Of a stretch of 60,043 bases of DNA, positions 44,260 to 52,659 are shown piece after piece. Source of the DNA: Desulfamplus sp. (GTDB lineage: Bacteria; Desulfobacterota; Desulfobacteria; Desulfobacterales; Desulfobacteraceae); the NCBI GenBank assembly GCA_015232465.1, contig JADFZO010000008.1:1-60043 (forward strand), given 5' to 3'. Numbering within the stretch: position 1 is the first letter of the stretch; each line of letters opens with the position of its first letter. Both the position numbers and the translations under genes were made by a program. The notes beneath the pieces are model-generated. The model was not told where the DNA came from, did no database searches, and saw only the letters and a program-made list of their open reading frames with translations.

Positions 44260-44346
44260 ATGTCAAAATCACTTTATCCGCAATTTGAACAAGGCGATAA
44301 AGATTTAATAGTTTTTCAAATTACACATAATAACAAAAATGTATAA
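44260..44346 (+). other. 28-codon open frame upstream of the dsrE-like gene
   Basis: ATG 44260 to TAA 44344-44346 encodes 28 residues (MSKSLYPQFEQ...) and ends 15 bases before the DsrE-like start. No ribosome site of note precedes it. A leader peptide is possible but the call rests on position only. The rest of 44135-44361 is A+T-rich with no recognised gene. Confidence 0.15.
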
Positions 44347-44361
44347 CTAAAAGGAGAAAAA

Positions 44362-44736
44362 ATGGCTGACAATGTAATGACAAACAATGTTCTTATCGCT
44401 CTATCATGCGGCACAGATAACACAAACAGAAGCACCAGAGCTTTTCATCTTGCAACTGTTGCACAGAAGATGGGAAAAAATGTAAAGATATTTCTGCTTG
44501 ATGAGGCTGTCTATCTTGCCAGGCAAGGAGCTATGGAACATATTAAAGCTGCAACTGGTGATGTTGCTGATGATCTGCTTGCTCATCTTCAAGCACATGA
44601 AGTTCCAATTTTAGTATGCACACCATGTGCTAAAGCAAGGTTCATAAAAGAGGAAGAGCTTGCTGAGGGCTTTAGACTTGCTCTTGCAAGTGAACTTATT
44701 GAACTTGCCTGCAACTCAACAGTCATAAGTCTTTAA
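44362..44736 (+). CDS. DsrE-family sulfur-relay-like protein
   Basis: A 124-residue DsrE-fold protein with ALSCGTDNTNRSTRAFHLATVA, the IFLLDEAVYLARQG strand-helix, and VPILVCTPCAKAR holding C86 and C89. Such proteins carry persulfide sulfur or act as subunits of sulfur-transfer complexes. AAAGGAG lies just upstream. It is followed 12 bases later by the CoA-disulfide reductase/rhodanese gene, which implies a joint role in sulfur or thiol metabolism. Confidence 0.88.
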   Translation: MADNVMTNNVLIALSCGTDNTNRSTRAFHLATVAQKMGKNVKIFLLDEAVYLARQGAMEHIKAATGDVADDLLAHLQAHEVPILVCTPCAKARFIKEEELAEGFRLALASELIELACNSTVISL

Positions 44737-44748
44737 AGTGAGGCAAAA

Positions 44749-46500
44749 ATGGCAGAAAAAGTATTGATTATAGGGGCTGTGGCACTTGGTCCTAAAGTTG
44801 CTTGTCGATTGAGGCGTATCAACCCTGATGTTGATATAACTGTAATTGACAGAGACTCTCTTATCTCCTACGGAGGGTGCGGTATCCCCTACTATGTTGG
44901 GGGAGATGTGGCTGAACTTGAGGGGCTTTACTCCACAATTGCCCATGCAAAGCGTGATGTTGCATTTTTTAAGCATGTTAAGGGTTTTAATGTGCTTACA
45001 AGGGTTGAGGCTCTTGAGATTAAGCGGGCAGAAAAAAGGGTTGTTGTTCGATATTTAGATGATGAAAAAGATGGGGAGCTTGAGTATGATAAGTTAGTGA
45101 TTGCAACTGGTGCTACCCCAATGCGTCCCCCATTTGCTGGCTCTGATTTGCCAAAGGTTCATGTTGTCTCAAACCTTCACCATGCAAGTTCAATTAAAAA
45201 AGCAATATCAAATGGTGAGGTTGAAAGGGCTGTTGTAATTGGTGCTGGTGCTATTGGAATTGAGATGGCTGAGGCTCTAACTGACCTTTGGGGAGTTGAG
45301 ACAACTATTGTTGAGATGGCTGATCAGGTTCTTCCTCAAGCACTTGGCAAAGATATGGCAAGAATTGTTGAGAAAAAACTTGCAGATCGAGGCGTAAATC
45401 TTCTTTTATCTCAGAGGGTTATGCGGATCAATGGAGATATGGAAAATGGTGCACAATCTGTTGAGATAGTTGACCAATTTGGTAAAAATCCCCCAACAAC
45501 TCTTGAGTGCGATATGGTGATTCTTGCTGCTGGGGTTCGCCCAAACTCTGAGCTTGCATCTGCTGCTGGTCTTGCAGTTGGCAGAAATAGAGGTATTCTT
45601 GTAAATAAAATGATGCAGACCACAGACCCAAATATTTATGCTGGCGGGGACTGTGCAGAATTTACAAATCTTGTCAGTGGTTTAGATTGCGTCATGCCGC
45701 TCGGCTCTCTTGCAAATCGTCAAGGGCGTATCATTGCAACAAACATAAATGGTGGAAATGAGCAGTTTACAGGCAGCGTAGGCTCATTTTGCATCAAAGT
45801 TTTTGATATGGGAGTTGCAAAGGCAGGACTCACTGTTAATCAAGCAAAGGCTGCTGGTTTTGATCCTCTCTATTCAGTTGTTGCTCAATCAGATAGGGCG
45901 CACTTTTTTCCTGATGCTGATTTTATGTTTATGAAACTGATTGCAGATAGAAAAACCAGAAGAGTTTTAGGTGTAGAGGCAGCAGGACCTCAAGGGGACG
46001 CTGTAAAGGCAAGGGTTGATGCAGTTGCTCCGCTTTTAAAATTTGGGGTTGATGTTAGCGAAATCTGCAACCTTGAAGTGAGCTACTCACCTCCTTATGC
46101 CTCTGCAATGGATATTGTAAATAATGCTGGCAATACGCTTGATAACACCCTAAATGGCTCTCTTAAAGCTGTTGATACCTTTGAGTTTCTTGAGCTTTTT
46201 AAACAGGGAAATATCAAGGTTCTTGATGTTAGAAGCCATATTCAGTCAGCCCCTTTTGTTGAAAAATATCCTAATGAGTGGATAAATATTCCGCAAGAGG
46301 AGATTTCACAGCGTGTTGATGAAATATCTGAGCTTATCAAGAATAAGGTGCCAACTGGTTATCCGTTGTATCTTATTTGCGGCACAGGACCACGCTCATA
46401 CGAAATTCAGGTGTTTCTAAATAGCAAAGGGATCACAAACACCTCAAATGTTCAGGGCGGTTATGGAATGATCCTTGCCATACATGAGCCTTTGGTTTAG
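44749..46500 (+). CDS. CoA-disulfide reductase / NADH-dependent polysulfide reductase with C-terminal rhodanese domain
   Basis: A 583-residue flavoprotein. FAD domain 1 opens with KVLIIGAVALGP, where the usual GGVAAG is altered to GAVALG. The active cysteine is C44 in SYGGCGIPYYVGG. The NAD domain has VVIGAGAIGIEMAEAL near residue 165 and the second FAD segment NIYAGGDCAEF near 300. A rhodanese domain (about 475-580) ends with the active loop ICGTGPRSYE, cysteine C544. This matches the Npsr/CoADR-Rhd type that reduces CoA persulfides or polysulfide with NAD(P)H. Coupled to the DsrE-like gene. Confidence 0.9.
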   Translation: MAEKVLIIGAVALGPKVACRLRRINPDVDITVIDRDSLISYGGCGIPYYVGGDVAELEGLYSTIAHAKRDVAFFKHVKGFNVLTRVEALEIKRAEKRVVVRYLDDEKDGELEYDKLVIATGATPMRPPFAGSDLPKVHVVSNLHHASSIKKAISNGEVERAVVIGAGAIGIEMAEALTDLWGVETTIVEMADQVLPQALGKDMARIVEKKLADRGVNLLLSQRVMRINGDMENGAQSVEIVDQFGKNPPTTLECDMVILAAGVRPNSELASAAGLAVGRNRGILVNKMMQTTDPNIYAGGDCAEFTNLVSGLDCVMPLGSLANRQGRIIATNINGGNEQFTGSVGSFCIKVFDMGVAKAGLTVNQAKAAGFDPLYSVVAQSDRAHFFPDADFMFMKLIADRKTRRVLGVEAAGPQGDAVKARVDAVAPLLKFGVDVSEICNLEVSYSPPYASAMDIVNNAGNTLDNTLNGSLKAVDTFEFLELFKQGNIKVLDVRSHIQSAPFVEKYPNEWINIPQEEISQRVDEISELIKNKVPTGYPLYLICGTGPRSYEIQVFLNSKGITNTSNVQGGYGMILAIHEPLV

Positions 46501-46534
46501 ATAGTTAATCTTAAAAAAAGTTAGTTTTTATAAG

Positions 46535-46556
46535 GGGGTGTAGCGTGCTATGCCCC
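46535..46556 (+). repeat. GC-rich palindrome after the sulfur-reductase gene
   Basis: GGGGTGTAGC (46535-46544) and GCTATGCCCC (46547-46556) form a near-perfect hairpin with two G-U pairs. It resembles the palindrome at 16224-16245 (shared GGGGTGTA ... CCCCTA). No U-run follows on the plus strand, so it may be a dispersed element or RNA-stabilising stem instead of a terminator. Confidence 0.5.
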
Positions 46557-46633
46557 TATATAATTTAAACAACTCTTTGAATTATCCTTAGATAAAAACA
46601 AAAAAATGGTAAAAAAAATAAGGGGTAAATTTT

Positions 46634-47161
46634 ATGTTTTTTTCATTAATTGAAAAGCGAAGAAGCATCAGAAAATTTAAATCACAGCCAGTTGAAAAGG
46701 AAAAGATTGACAGAATCATTGAGGCTGCCTTAAGATCACCATCTTCAAGAGGTTTTAATCCTTGGCATTTTATTGTGGTTGATAAGCCAGAACTTCTTGC
46801 AAAGCTATCTCAAGCAAAGCCGCACGGAGCATCATTTTTAAAGGGTGCTCCACTTGGAATTGTAATCTGTGCTGATGAGAGTAAAACAGATGTTTGGGTT
46901 GAAGACGCATCAATTGCCACCATTTTTATTCAGCTTGCAGCAGAGGCTCTTGATCTTGGCAGTTGCTGGATACAGATTCGCAAAAGAGAGCATGATAGTA
47001 GCATGTCAGCAGATGCTTACATAGGCGAGCTTCTTGGTCTTCCTGAGAATTTTAGGGTTGAATCAATGGTTGCTATAGGCTATCCTGATGAAGATAAAAA
47101 ACCTCACCCAAAAGAGTCTCTTCAAATGGAAAAGGTCTCTTATAATGGATTTGGAAAATAG
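46634..47161 (+). CDS. Nitroreductase-family FMN oxidoreductase
   Basis: A 175-residue protein of the FMN-binding nitroreductase fold. It opens with FFSLIEKRRSIRKFKSQPVEKEK, the FMN-phosphate binding Arg-Ser-Arg pattern, and has ALRSPSSRGFNPWHFIVV. A late segment is GSCWIQIRKREHD. It reduces flavin-accepting substrates such as nitroaromatics or quinones; the physiological substrate is unknown. AAGGGG lies upstream of the ATG. Confidence 0.88.
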   Translation: MFFSLIEKRRSIRKFKSQPVEKEKIDRIIEAALRSPSSRGFNPWHFIVVDKPELLAKLSQAKPHGASFLKGAPLGIVICADESKTDVWVEDASIATIFIQLAAEALDLGSCWIQIRKREHDSSMSADAYIGELLGLPENFRVESMVAIGYPDEDKKPHPKESLQMEKVSYNGFGK

Positions 47162-47216
47162 CAAGAAATTAAAAAATTGAGATTGAGATAAATTTTAAAA
47201 ATAAGGGTAAATTACA

Positions 47217-48083
47217 CTGAAACTTCAGCAAAGAATAATAAGACTGATTCAGCGAAATGATACTGAATTGCCGAGCCTTCCAGTTGTGGTGAATAAAATT
47301 TTAGATGTTGCCTCAGATGAGGGCACCACAATTGATGAGCTTGCAGATGTTATAAGCTATGATCAGGGAATGACCAACAAACTACTAAGGCTGGCAAACT
47401 CAGTTTACTACGGACAGAGAACTCAGATTGACAGCGTAAGGCGAGCTATTGCTGTAATTGGATTTGATGAGATTATTGGTATTGCACTTGGTATGAATGT
47501 GCTATCATCTCTTACAGCTAAGGAGTCTGGTTTAAGTCTTGATATGAAGGCACTTTGGATTCACTCTATTGGCTGTGCCACTGCTGCAAAAGAGATTGCA
47601 TCACGCATTCACCCTGAAATTTCAGGCAAAATTTTTATTCCAGGACTTTTGCACGACATGGGTAAAGTTATACTTTCAGTCTATTTCAAAGATGAGTATC
47701 GTCAGGTTCGCACCCTTGCTATGGACAAGCAAGAGCCTCTATTTCGGGTCGAAAGAGAGGTCTTTGATTTAGATCATGCTGTGTTATCAGGTCTTTTAAT
47801 GAAACGGTGGCAGTTTCCAGATCATATACTCTACCCAAGCAGGTATCACCACAACCCCTCTGCTTGCCCTTCTGCATATCGTGAGTATGCAATTATACTC
47901 AACCTTGCAAACTATCTGTGCCATAAAGCAAATATCGGACACAGCGGTAATCCAGTGTCAGTTGCTGTAAAAAACTCAACTCGCAAAGTTGGTCTCAATG
48001 AGATTGCACTTAAACTTATCCTTGATCAACTTCGTGTTAAAGAGGATCAGATCAAAACTTTCTTCAACATTACAACTGATTAG
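47217..48083 (+). CDS. HDOD-domain signalling protein, probable CTG start
   Basis: An HDOD (HD-related output) protein of about 288 residues. The core is LPSLPVVVNKILDVASDEGTT, then the HD-like fold with GLLHDMGKVIL. HDOD proteins lack full HD catalysis and serve as scaffolds in signalling, motility or cell-cycle control. An in-frame TTG at 47268 would start exactly at LPSLP and remove the usual first helix. Reading back to the upstream stop (47208-47210) gives that helix, and CTG 47217 lies 9 bases after AAGGG (47203-47207). I favour this start, with low certainty. Confidence 0.75.
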   Translation: MKLQQRIIRLIQRNDTELPSLPVVVNKILDVASDEGTTIDELADVISYDQGMTNKLLRLANSVYYGQRTQIDSVRRAIAVIGFDEIIGIALGMNVLSSLTAKESGLSLDMKALWIHSIGCATAAKEIASRIHPEISGKIFIPGLLHDMGKVILSVYFKDEYRQVRTLAMDKQEPLFRVEREVFDLDHAVLSGLLMKRWQFPDHILYPSRYHHNPSACPSAYREYAIILNLANYLCHKANIGHSGNPVSVAVKNSTRKVGLNEIALKLILDQLRVKEDQIKTFFNITTD

Positions 48084-48123
48084 CCTTATAAAACAAATGT
48101 GTGTAAAAATAAAAACTCAAATT

Positions 48124-49149
48124 TTAAGACTCTTTTTTTGTTCTGTTAAGCCACTCTTTTAATCTTACTAAACCCTCTTGTGTTGATACAATCGGATAGT
48201 ATCCTAAATCTCTTTTTGCCCTTGAGATGTCAAACCAGTGTGATGTTCCAAGCTCTTTTGCCATAAACCGTGTCATTGGAGGCTCTTTTTTTATCTTTAA
48301 AATATTAAAGATAGTCTCTATTGCAGCTCCTGCTATCTCTGCTGTTTTTAATGATATAGAGCCTTTGATTGGCGGCAAACCAGCAGCATCAAGCATATCA
48401 TCAACCATCTTCCAAAGTGGCACAGGGTCATCTTGGCTTATAAAGTAGATATTTCCTGATATAGATTTGTCTGACTTTAATCTATCGCCAGCAAGAATAT
48501 GGGCGTGGGCAGCATTATCAATGTAGATTGTATCAACTAAATTTTTGCCATCTCCAACCCTTTTTAGCCTCTTTGCCCTTGAAATGATACCTGGCAAAAG
48601 GTGGTTGTCTTCTGGTCCCCAAATAAGATGAGGGCGTAAAATAACTGCACTAAATAGTTGTGAGTTGGCTGATGCAGCATTGATTACAATCTTTTCTGCC
48701 ATAGCTTTTGTTTCAGGGTAAGGGGCGTGGTAGGTAGTAGGATAAGGGATAGATTCATCAACACCCTCCATATTGCTGCCATCAAACACAACACTTGGCG
48801 AGCTTGTATGCACAAGATATTTTACACCTTTTTTTATGCAAGCATCTGCAACATTTTGCGTTCCAATGACATTTGGTTTAAAGTAATCTATCCATTTTCC
48901 AGAGACACCAGCCTTAGCAGCAACATGAAATACCATATCTATTCCAGAACAGGCGATCTCAACAGCCTTTGCATCAGCAATATCGCCTAAAATCTGCTTA
49001 ACCCCTATAATCTCTAATGCAGGGTAAAAACTTCTTGAAAAGCTAAAAACCTCATCTCCACGATCAACCAGCCGTTTAACTATTGCTTTGCCTAAGAAAC
49101 CGCCACCGCCAGTAACTAAAATTCTATTTTGTTGCATAGACTCAAACAA
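48124..49149 (-). CDS. NAD-dependent epimerase/3-beta-hydroxysteroid dehydrogenase-family oxidoreductase
   Basis: A 341-residue extended short-chain dehydrogenase. The NAD site is VTGGGGFLGKAIVKRLVDRG and the catalytic pair is YHAPYPETKAMAEK (Tyr and Lys in a YxxxK-like arrangement). The 3-beta-HSD pattern HVAAKAGVSGKW is clear. Such enzymes act on sterol-like, hopanoid or sugar substrates; the substrate here is unknown. The start lies 6 bases after the yeaH stop, so it probably ends the prkA-yeaH operon. Confidence 0.85.
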   Translation of the reverse strand: MFESMQQNRILVTGGGGFLGKAIVKRLVDRGDEVFSFSRSFYPALEIIGVKQILGDIADAKAVEIACSGIDMVFHVAAKAGVSGKWIDYFKPNVIGTQNVADACIKKGVKYLVHTSSPSVVFDGSNMEGVDESIPYPTTYHAPYPETKAMAEKIVINAASANSQLFSAVILRPHLIWGPEDNHLLPGIISRAKRLKRVGDGKNLVDTIYIDNAAHAHILAGDRLKSDKSISGNIYFISQDDPVPLWKMVDDMLDAAGLPPIKGSISLKTAEIAGAAIETIFNILKIKKEPPMTRFMAKELGTSHWFDISRAKRDLGYYPIVSTQEGLVRLKEWLNRTKKES

Positions 49150-49155
49150 TACCTA

Positions 49156-50337
49156 TTATGATATAAGATTCTTAATACCCTGAATAATTCTTGCATCTTC
49201 AGCATCTTCGTCCATAACATCCATTCTTATTATATTTGGATACTTTTCAAGTAGCCCTGATGCCTTTATGTAGTTTTCAACTTCAGTTGGTTTTGATTTA
49301 GTGTAGCTGTGTTTGGCAACCGTGATTCCAATTCTGGCTGAATATGAGATCATCTTTTTTAACTCCTCAACTGCCTCTTTGCCTTGCGTATCCCAATCAT
49401 CGCCATCAGTGCCATGAAAAATATAGATATTGTAATCTCTTGCAAGCCCCTCTTTTTCAACAAGATCGTTGACCATCTTGTAGGCAGCAACAACCTTTGT
49501 GCCGCCAGCAACTTTATATGAGTAATATTTATAAAAATCATCAACCTCACGAGCATCAGTGTCGTGGAGGATAAATCTTGTTAAAACCTGTTTATGATAC
49601 TGATACAAAAGCCAAGAGTAGAGCATAACATGCTGAGAGACCACAGTTTGAGTCGGTTTACCACTCATTGAGCCTGAATAATCTCTTAAAAAAAAGATAA
49701 GTGCTTGAGACTCATAAGCCTTTTCTCTTGAGAGAATCCTGTAGATCATATCTGAAGGAGATACAATAAATGTTGCTGTATCTATTGCAGAGACATCAGG
49801 GATATTGCCAAGACTTATATTTGTCTCAACAATACGGCGAAGAGTTGCCTTTTTATCAAGAATCTGACCAAAACCACGATGTTTATCAGTCATCTCATAA
49901 GTAAATTTAACAAGTGTGCGTTTTCCCCCTTTATCAACAAGGTTGGGCAGCTCAAAATCTTGGGATAGCACTTTGCCAAGCTCATAGGCATTAGACTCAA
50001 ACTCATGCTCTCCTCCAGAGCCTTGACCTGGTCCCTCACCATCGCCCTGCCCCTCCCCTTCGCCCTCACCTTCAGATGGACGAATTTTCTCCTCTCCTAT
50101 AACCTGCCCCTCTTCGCCTTCTCCTGTGCCACCAGTTGACTCGCCCTCTCCCTCTTCTGCGTCAAGCTGAATCTCATCATGGACAAATTTTTCCTCAACA
50201 GTGGTTGGAACAACTATAATCTTCTCTTTGCCCCCACCTCTAACAGGCTTGACAATGCGACCAATACGAATTTTTCGCTTAAATCCATCCTCTTCACGCT
50301 TTTTATCTCTTTCTAAAAGTTCGTCTAAGGTTATCAT
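49156..50337 (-). CDS. yeaH: DUF444/YeaH-YhbH family protein
   Basis: A 393-residue protein. The N-terminal third is basic, then a Glu/Gly-rich low-complexity linker (about 65-115). The C-terminal two thirds form the YeaH domain, with a von Willebrand A-like metal site FLRDYSGSMSGKP and a late IYIFHGTDGDDWD. It accompanies PrkA and SpoVR in many bacteria, where all are induced in stationary phase or starvation. SpoVR is not in this window. It lies 77 bases downstream of prkA. Confidence 0.9.
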   Translation of the reverse strand: MITLDELLERDKKREEDGFKRKIRIGRIVKPVRGGGKEKIIVVPTTVEEKFVHDEIQLDAEEGEGESTGGTGEGEEGQVIGEEKIRPSEGEGEGEGQGDGEGPGQGSGGEHEFESNAYELGKVLSQDFELPNLVDKGGKRTLVKFTYEMTDKHRGFGQILDKKATLRRIVETNISLGNIPDVSAIDTATFIVSPSDMIYRILSREKAYESQALIFFLRDYSGSMSGKPTQTVVSQHVMLYSWLLYQYHKQVLTRFILHDTDAREVDDFYKYYSYKVAGGTKVVAAYKMVNDLVEKEGLARDYNIYIFHGTDGDDWDTQGKEAVEELKKMISYSARIGITVAKHSYTKSKPTEVENYIKASGLLEKYPNIIRMDVMDEDAEDARIIQGIKNLIS

Positions 50338-50414
50338 AGAAGCTCCAAACGGGCGATTTTTTCAACCGCCCTTTTAAGTTATATTGAAAGATTCATAAAA
50401 CAGAGTTAAAGAGT

Positions 50415-52478
50415 CTATTTATCATCTTCTTGACTACAGAAATACTCAATAGTCTTTTGAGCACAGGTGTTGCAGTATCCAAGTTTGTTGATCATGGTGT
50501 TGATCATGCGATCATGTAGCTTTTGATTCTCCTCGTTTGTTCTATTAGCAAGAGCACCAACAAGGCTTCCAGCACCAGCAATATCAGATTTTAAACGAAC
50601 ATCAGTAATGGCTTTGACAAGCTCAAGGTTATCCATAAAATCATAATTTGGATCAAGAGAGAGCTTTTGCCCATAAATCTTTCTGATGGTATTTCTAAAA
50701 GATGATCTCTGCTCTTCAGTCTTAAGCCCAAGTCGATCCTCAACATTTTTGATATACCGCTCATCAATCTTCATAGCTTTAAGCTCGCCGCTCTGAGGGT
50801 CTTTATACTTCCACATCATATCAGCCCCAAGATGCTCTGCATCAATTCCAATAATCATGTTCACATAGTTCATAACATCTTTTTTGATTGCAAGAGGCTC
50901 GTCCATGTAAGCGTTGAAAATTTCTGTCATTATTCTTTCGCGATAAAGCCCACGAGCTGTCTTTAGATCATCCATAAACTTTGCTCTATCACCAGAATCA
51001 GTAACATAATCAAGCACTATGGTCTCAAGGGTTTTGAAAATATCAAGGGCAAACATGCAGTTACCCTCATTGGTTTCAGAGCTTTCAAGCAGAAGCTGAA
51101 TCGCCCTTCCAAGATTTCTCTGACCAAGCCCCTTTTGACCAAATCTTTTGGTTATATCTGTCTCTTGATTTAAACTATCAATAAGCTCGCCAAGTGTCTT
51201 TAAGCTCTTTTCACCAGCAACCTCACCAGCAGAGAGCTTCATTGTCTCAACTGCTGTCAATTTTTCTGATCGTGGCAGACGAGTTAAAACAACTCCAACT
51301 GATGCAGCATAATTTAAATTTGGGTCTTGATGGAGCTTTTCACCGTTAATGGTGCTCTTTACATCATTTCCAATTGCATATTCAGTTAGCTCTTTTTGGA
51401 GCTTATAATCTGTATTGTGTGCAACATAGCAGATACGACACCTATCAATAATTGGTGCTTCCTCTTTTTCTGCTAAAAATGTATTAAACTCTGAGTTGTT
51501 ACTTGTAGCAATGATCAAGGTGTCAATGGGCCACTTGTAGCCGTCAATCTCAATGGTTCTATTCTGAATTACCCCTAAATAGACCTGAACAAGGTCTTTT
51601 TTGTTTTTATAAATCTCATCGCTAAAGTGAATCCCTCCGCCAGCAACCCTTGCTAAAGCCCCGCGTCTTAAATCAAATCGGTATGGGTTATTTGTATCTG
51701 TGATGTGCAAAAGCCTCTGAATTGACTCTTCACCCAAAAGATCAACCGCAGATGAGGTGATCTTATCTTTTGCAGGATATTTGCCTGTGATTGTTCCTAA
51801 ACTCTCTGTAAGCGGAACTTGAGTTATATCAATATATGAGAGCATCTTGTCTAAATCACCATTGCAATATTCTCGAATACCATTCCAAATATAGGCAGAA
51901 CAAGCACCAAGTGGTCGATATGAGTTAAAAACCCTCTCAAGCTCTTTATCAGAAAAATTACATCTCTTAGCTAAAAACTCTTTTGATTGATCTTTGGTCT
52001 CCATGATATTCATGGCAAGAATCATCGGGTCTTCATAGGTTTGAGACTCAATAACCTTTATTTTGCCATAACCTTCAAGTTCATCTAATTTTTTGAACCT
52101 AAAACTATATTTTCTATTCCCCTCTCTTGAGAGAAAATTTCTGTAAGCATTGCACAGATAATCAACAAAAAAGGTCTTACCATTGCCAGGCTCGCCAACT
52201 AAAACAAAAGCCATCTCCCTTGATGAGCCTCCCTCTGAGGCATCTTTGACAAACGACACAAAACTGTTGATCTCATCGTACATTCCAACAAGATGCTTTT
52301 TGCCTTTACTAAAAAGACCAAATTGATAAGTTGTTCTGCCTTTTACGTTGATCTTTTCAACGCCTGATTCAAGGATCATTCGTGATACACCTTGAAACGC
52401 ATCTTCAAAGGTTATTTTTCCCTTTCTTACAGAATCAATATGACCTAAAAGAGATTTTGGATCGCTATTTTCACCCAT
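50415..52478 (-). CDS. prkA: PrkA serine protein kinase (AAA+)
   Basis: A 687-residue protein. An AAA+ domain (about 60-400) has Walker A FVLVGEPGNGKTFF and the C-terminal part matches the PrkA kinase domain. The segment RCRICYVAHNTDYKLQKEL is typical of PrkA. PrkA is reported as a serine kinase, and more recently as an AAA+ protease-like protein, acting in starvation and spore-related stress. The ATG follows GGGAGGA. The 180-base upstream region holds a TTGACT but no convincing -10. Confidence 0.94.
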   Translation of the reverse strand: MGENSDPKSLLGHIDSVRKGKITFEDAFQGVSRMILESGVEKINVKGRTTYQFGLFSKGKKHLVGMYDEINSFVSFVKDASEGGSSREMAFVLVGEPGNGKTFFVDYLCNAYRNFLSREGNRKYSFRFKKLDELEGYGKIKVIESQTYEDPMILAMNIMETKDQSKEFLAKRCNFSDKELERVFNSYRPLGACSAYIWNGIREYCNGDLDKMLSYIDITQVPLTESLGTITGKYPAKDKITSSAVDLLGEESIQRLLHITDTNNPYRFDLRRGALARVAGGGIHFSDEIYKNKKDLVQVYLGVIQNRTIEIDGYKWPIDTLIIATSNNSEFNTFLAEKEEAPIIDRCRICYVAHNTDYKLQKELTEYAIGNDVKSTINGEKLHQDPNLNYAASVGVVLTRLPRSEKLTAVETMKLSAGEVAGEKSLKTLGELIDSLNQETDITKRFGQKGLGQRNLGRAIQLLLESSETNEGNCMFALDIFKTLETIVLDYVTDSGDRAKFMDDLKTARGLYRERIMTEIFNAYMDEPLAIKKDVMNYVNMIIGIDAEHLGADMMWKYKDPQSGELKAMKIDERYIKNVEDRLGLKTEEQRSSFRNTIRKIYGQKLSLDPNYDFMDNLELVKAITDVRLKSDIAGAGSLVGALANRTNEENQKLHDRMINTMINKLGYCNTCAQKTIEYFCSQEDDK

Positions 52479-52659
52479 TTGTCCTCCCTGGCAGCAAAGA
52501 TGCCACTATCTGTATAGAGCGTTATGTTGATAAAGTCTTAACCAAAATTTAATGAATATAAAACAAAAATTATACAATCTATAAAAGAGTGTGTTTTAAA
52601 AGATAAAGCTGATTTTTGCCATTAAGTCAAACGATTTATTTCATATTAAATGATCAACC

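Noticed and set aside
44260-44346. Leader peptide upstream of the DsrE-like gene as a confident gene
   Set aside because: No ribosome site and no conservation evidence; listed only as a low-confidence frame.
50000-50160. Gly/Glu repeat tract in yeaH as a DNA repeat
   Set aside because: It is the low-complexity linker of the DUF444 protein and keeps frame.
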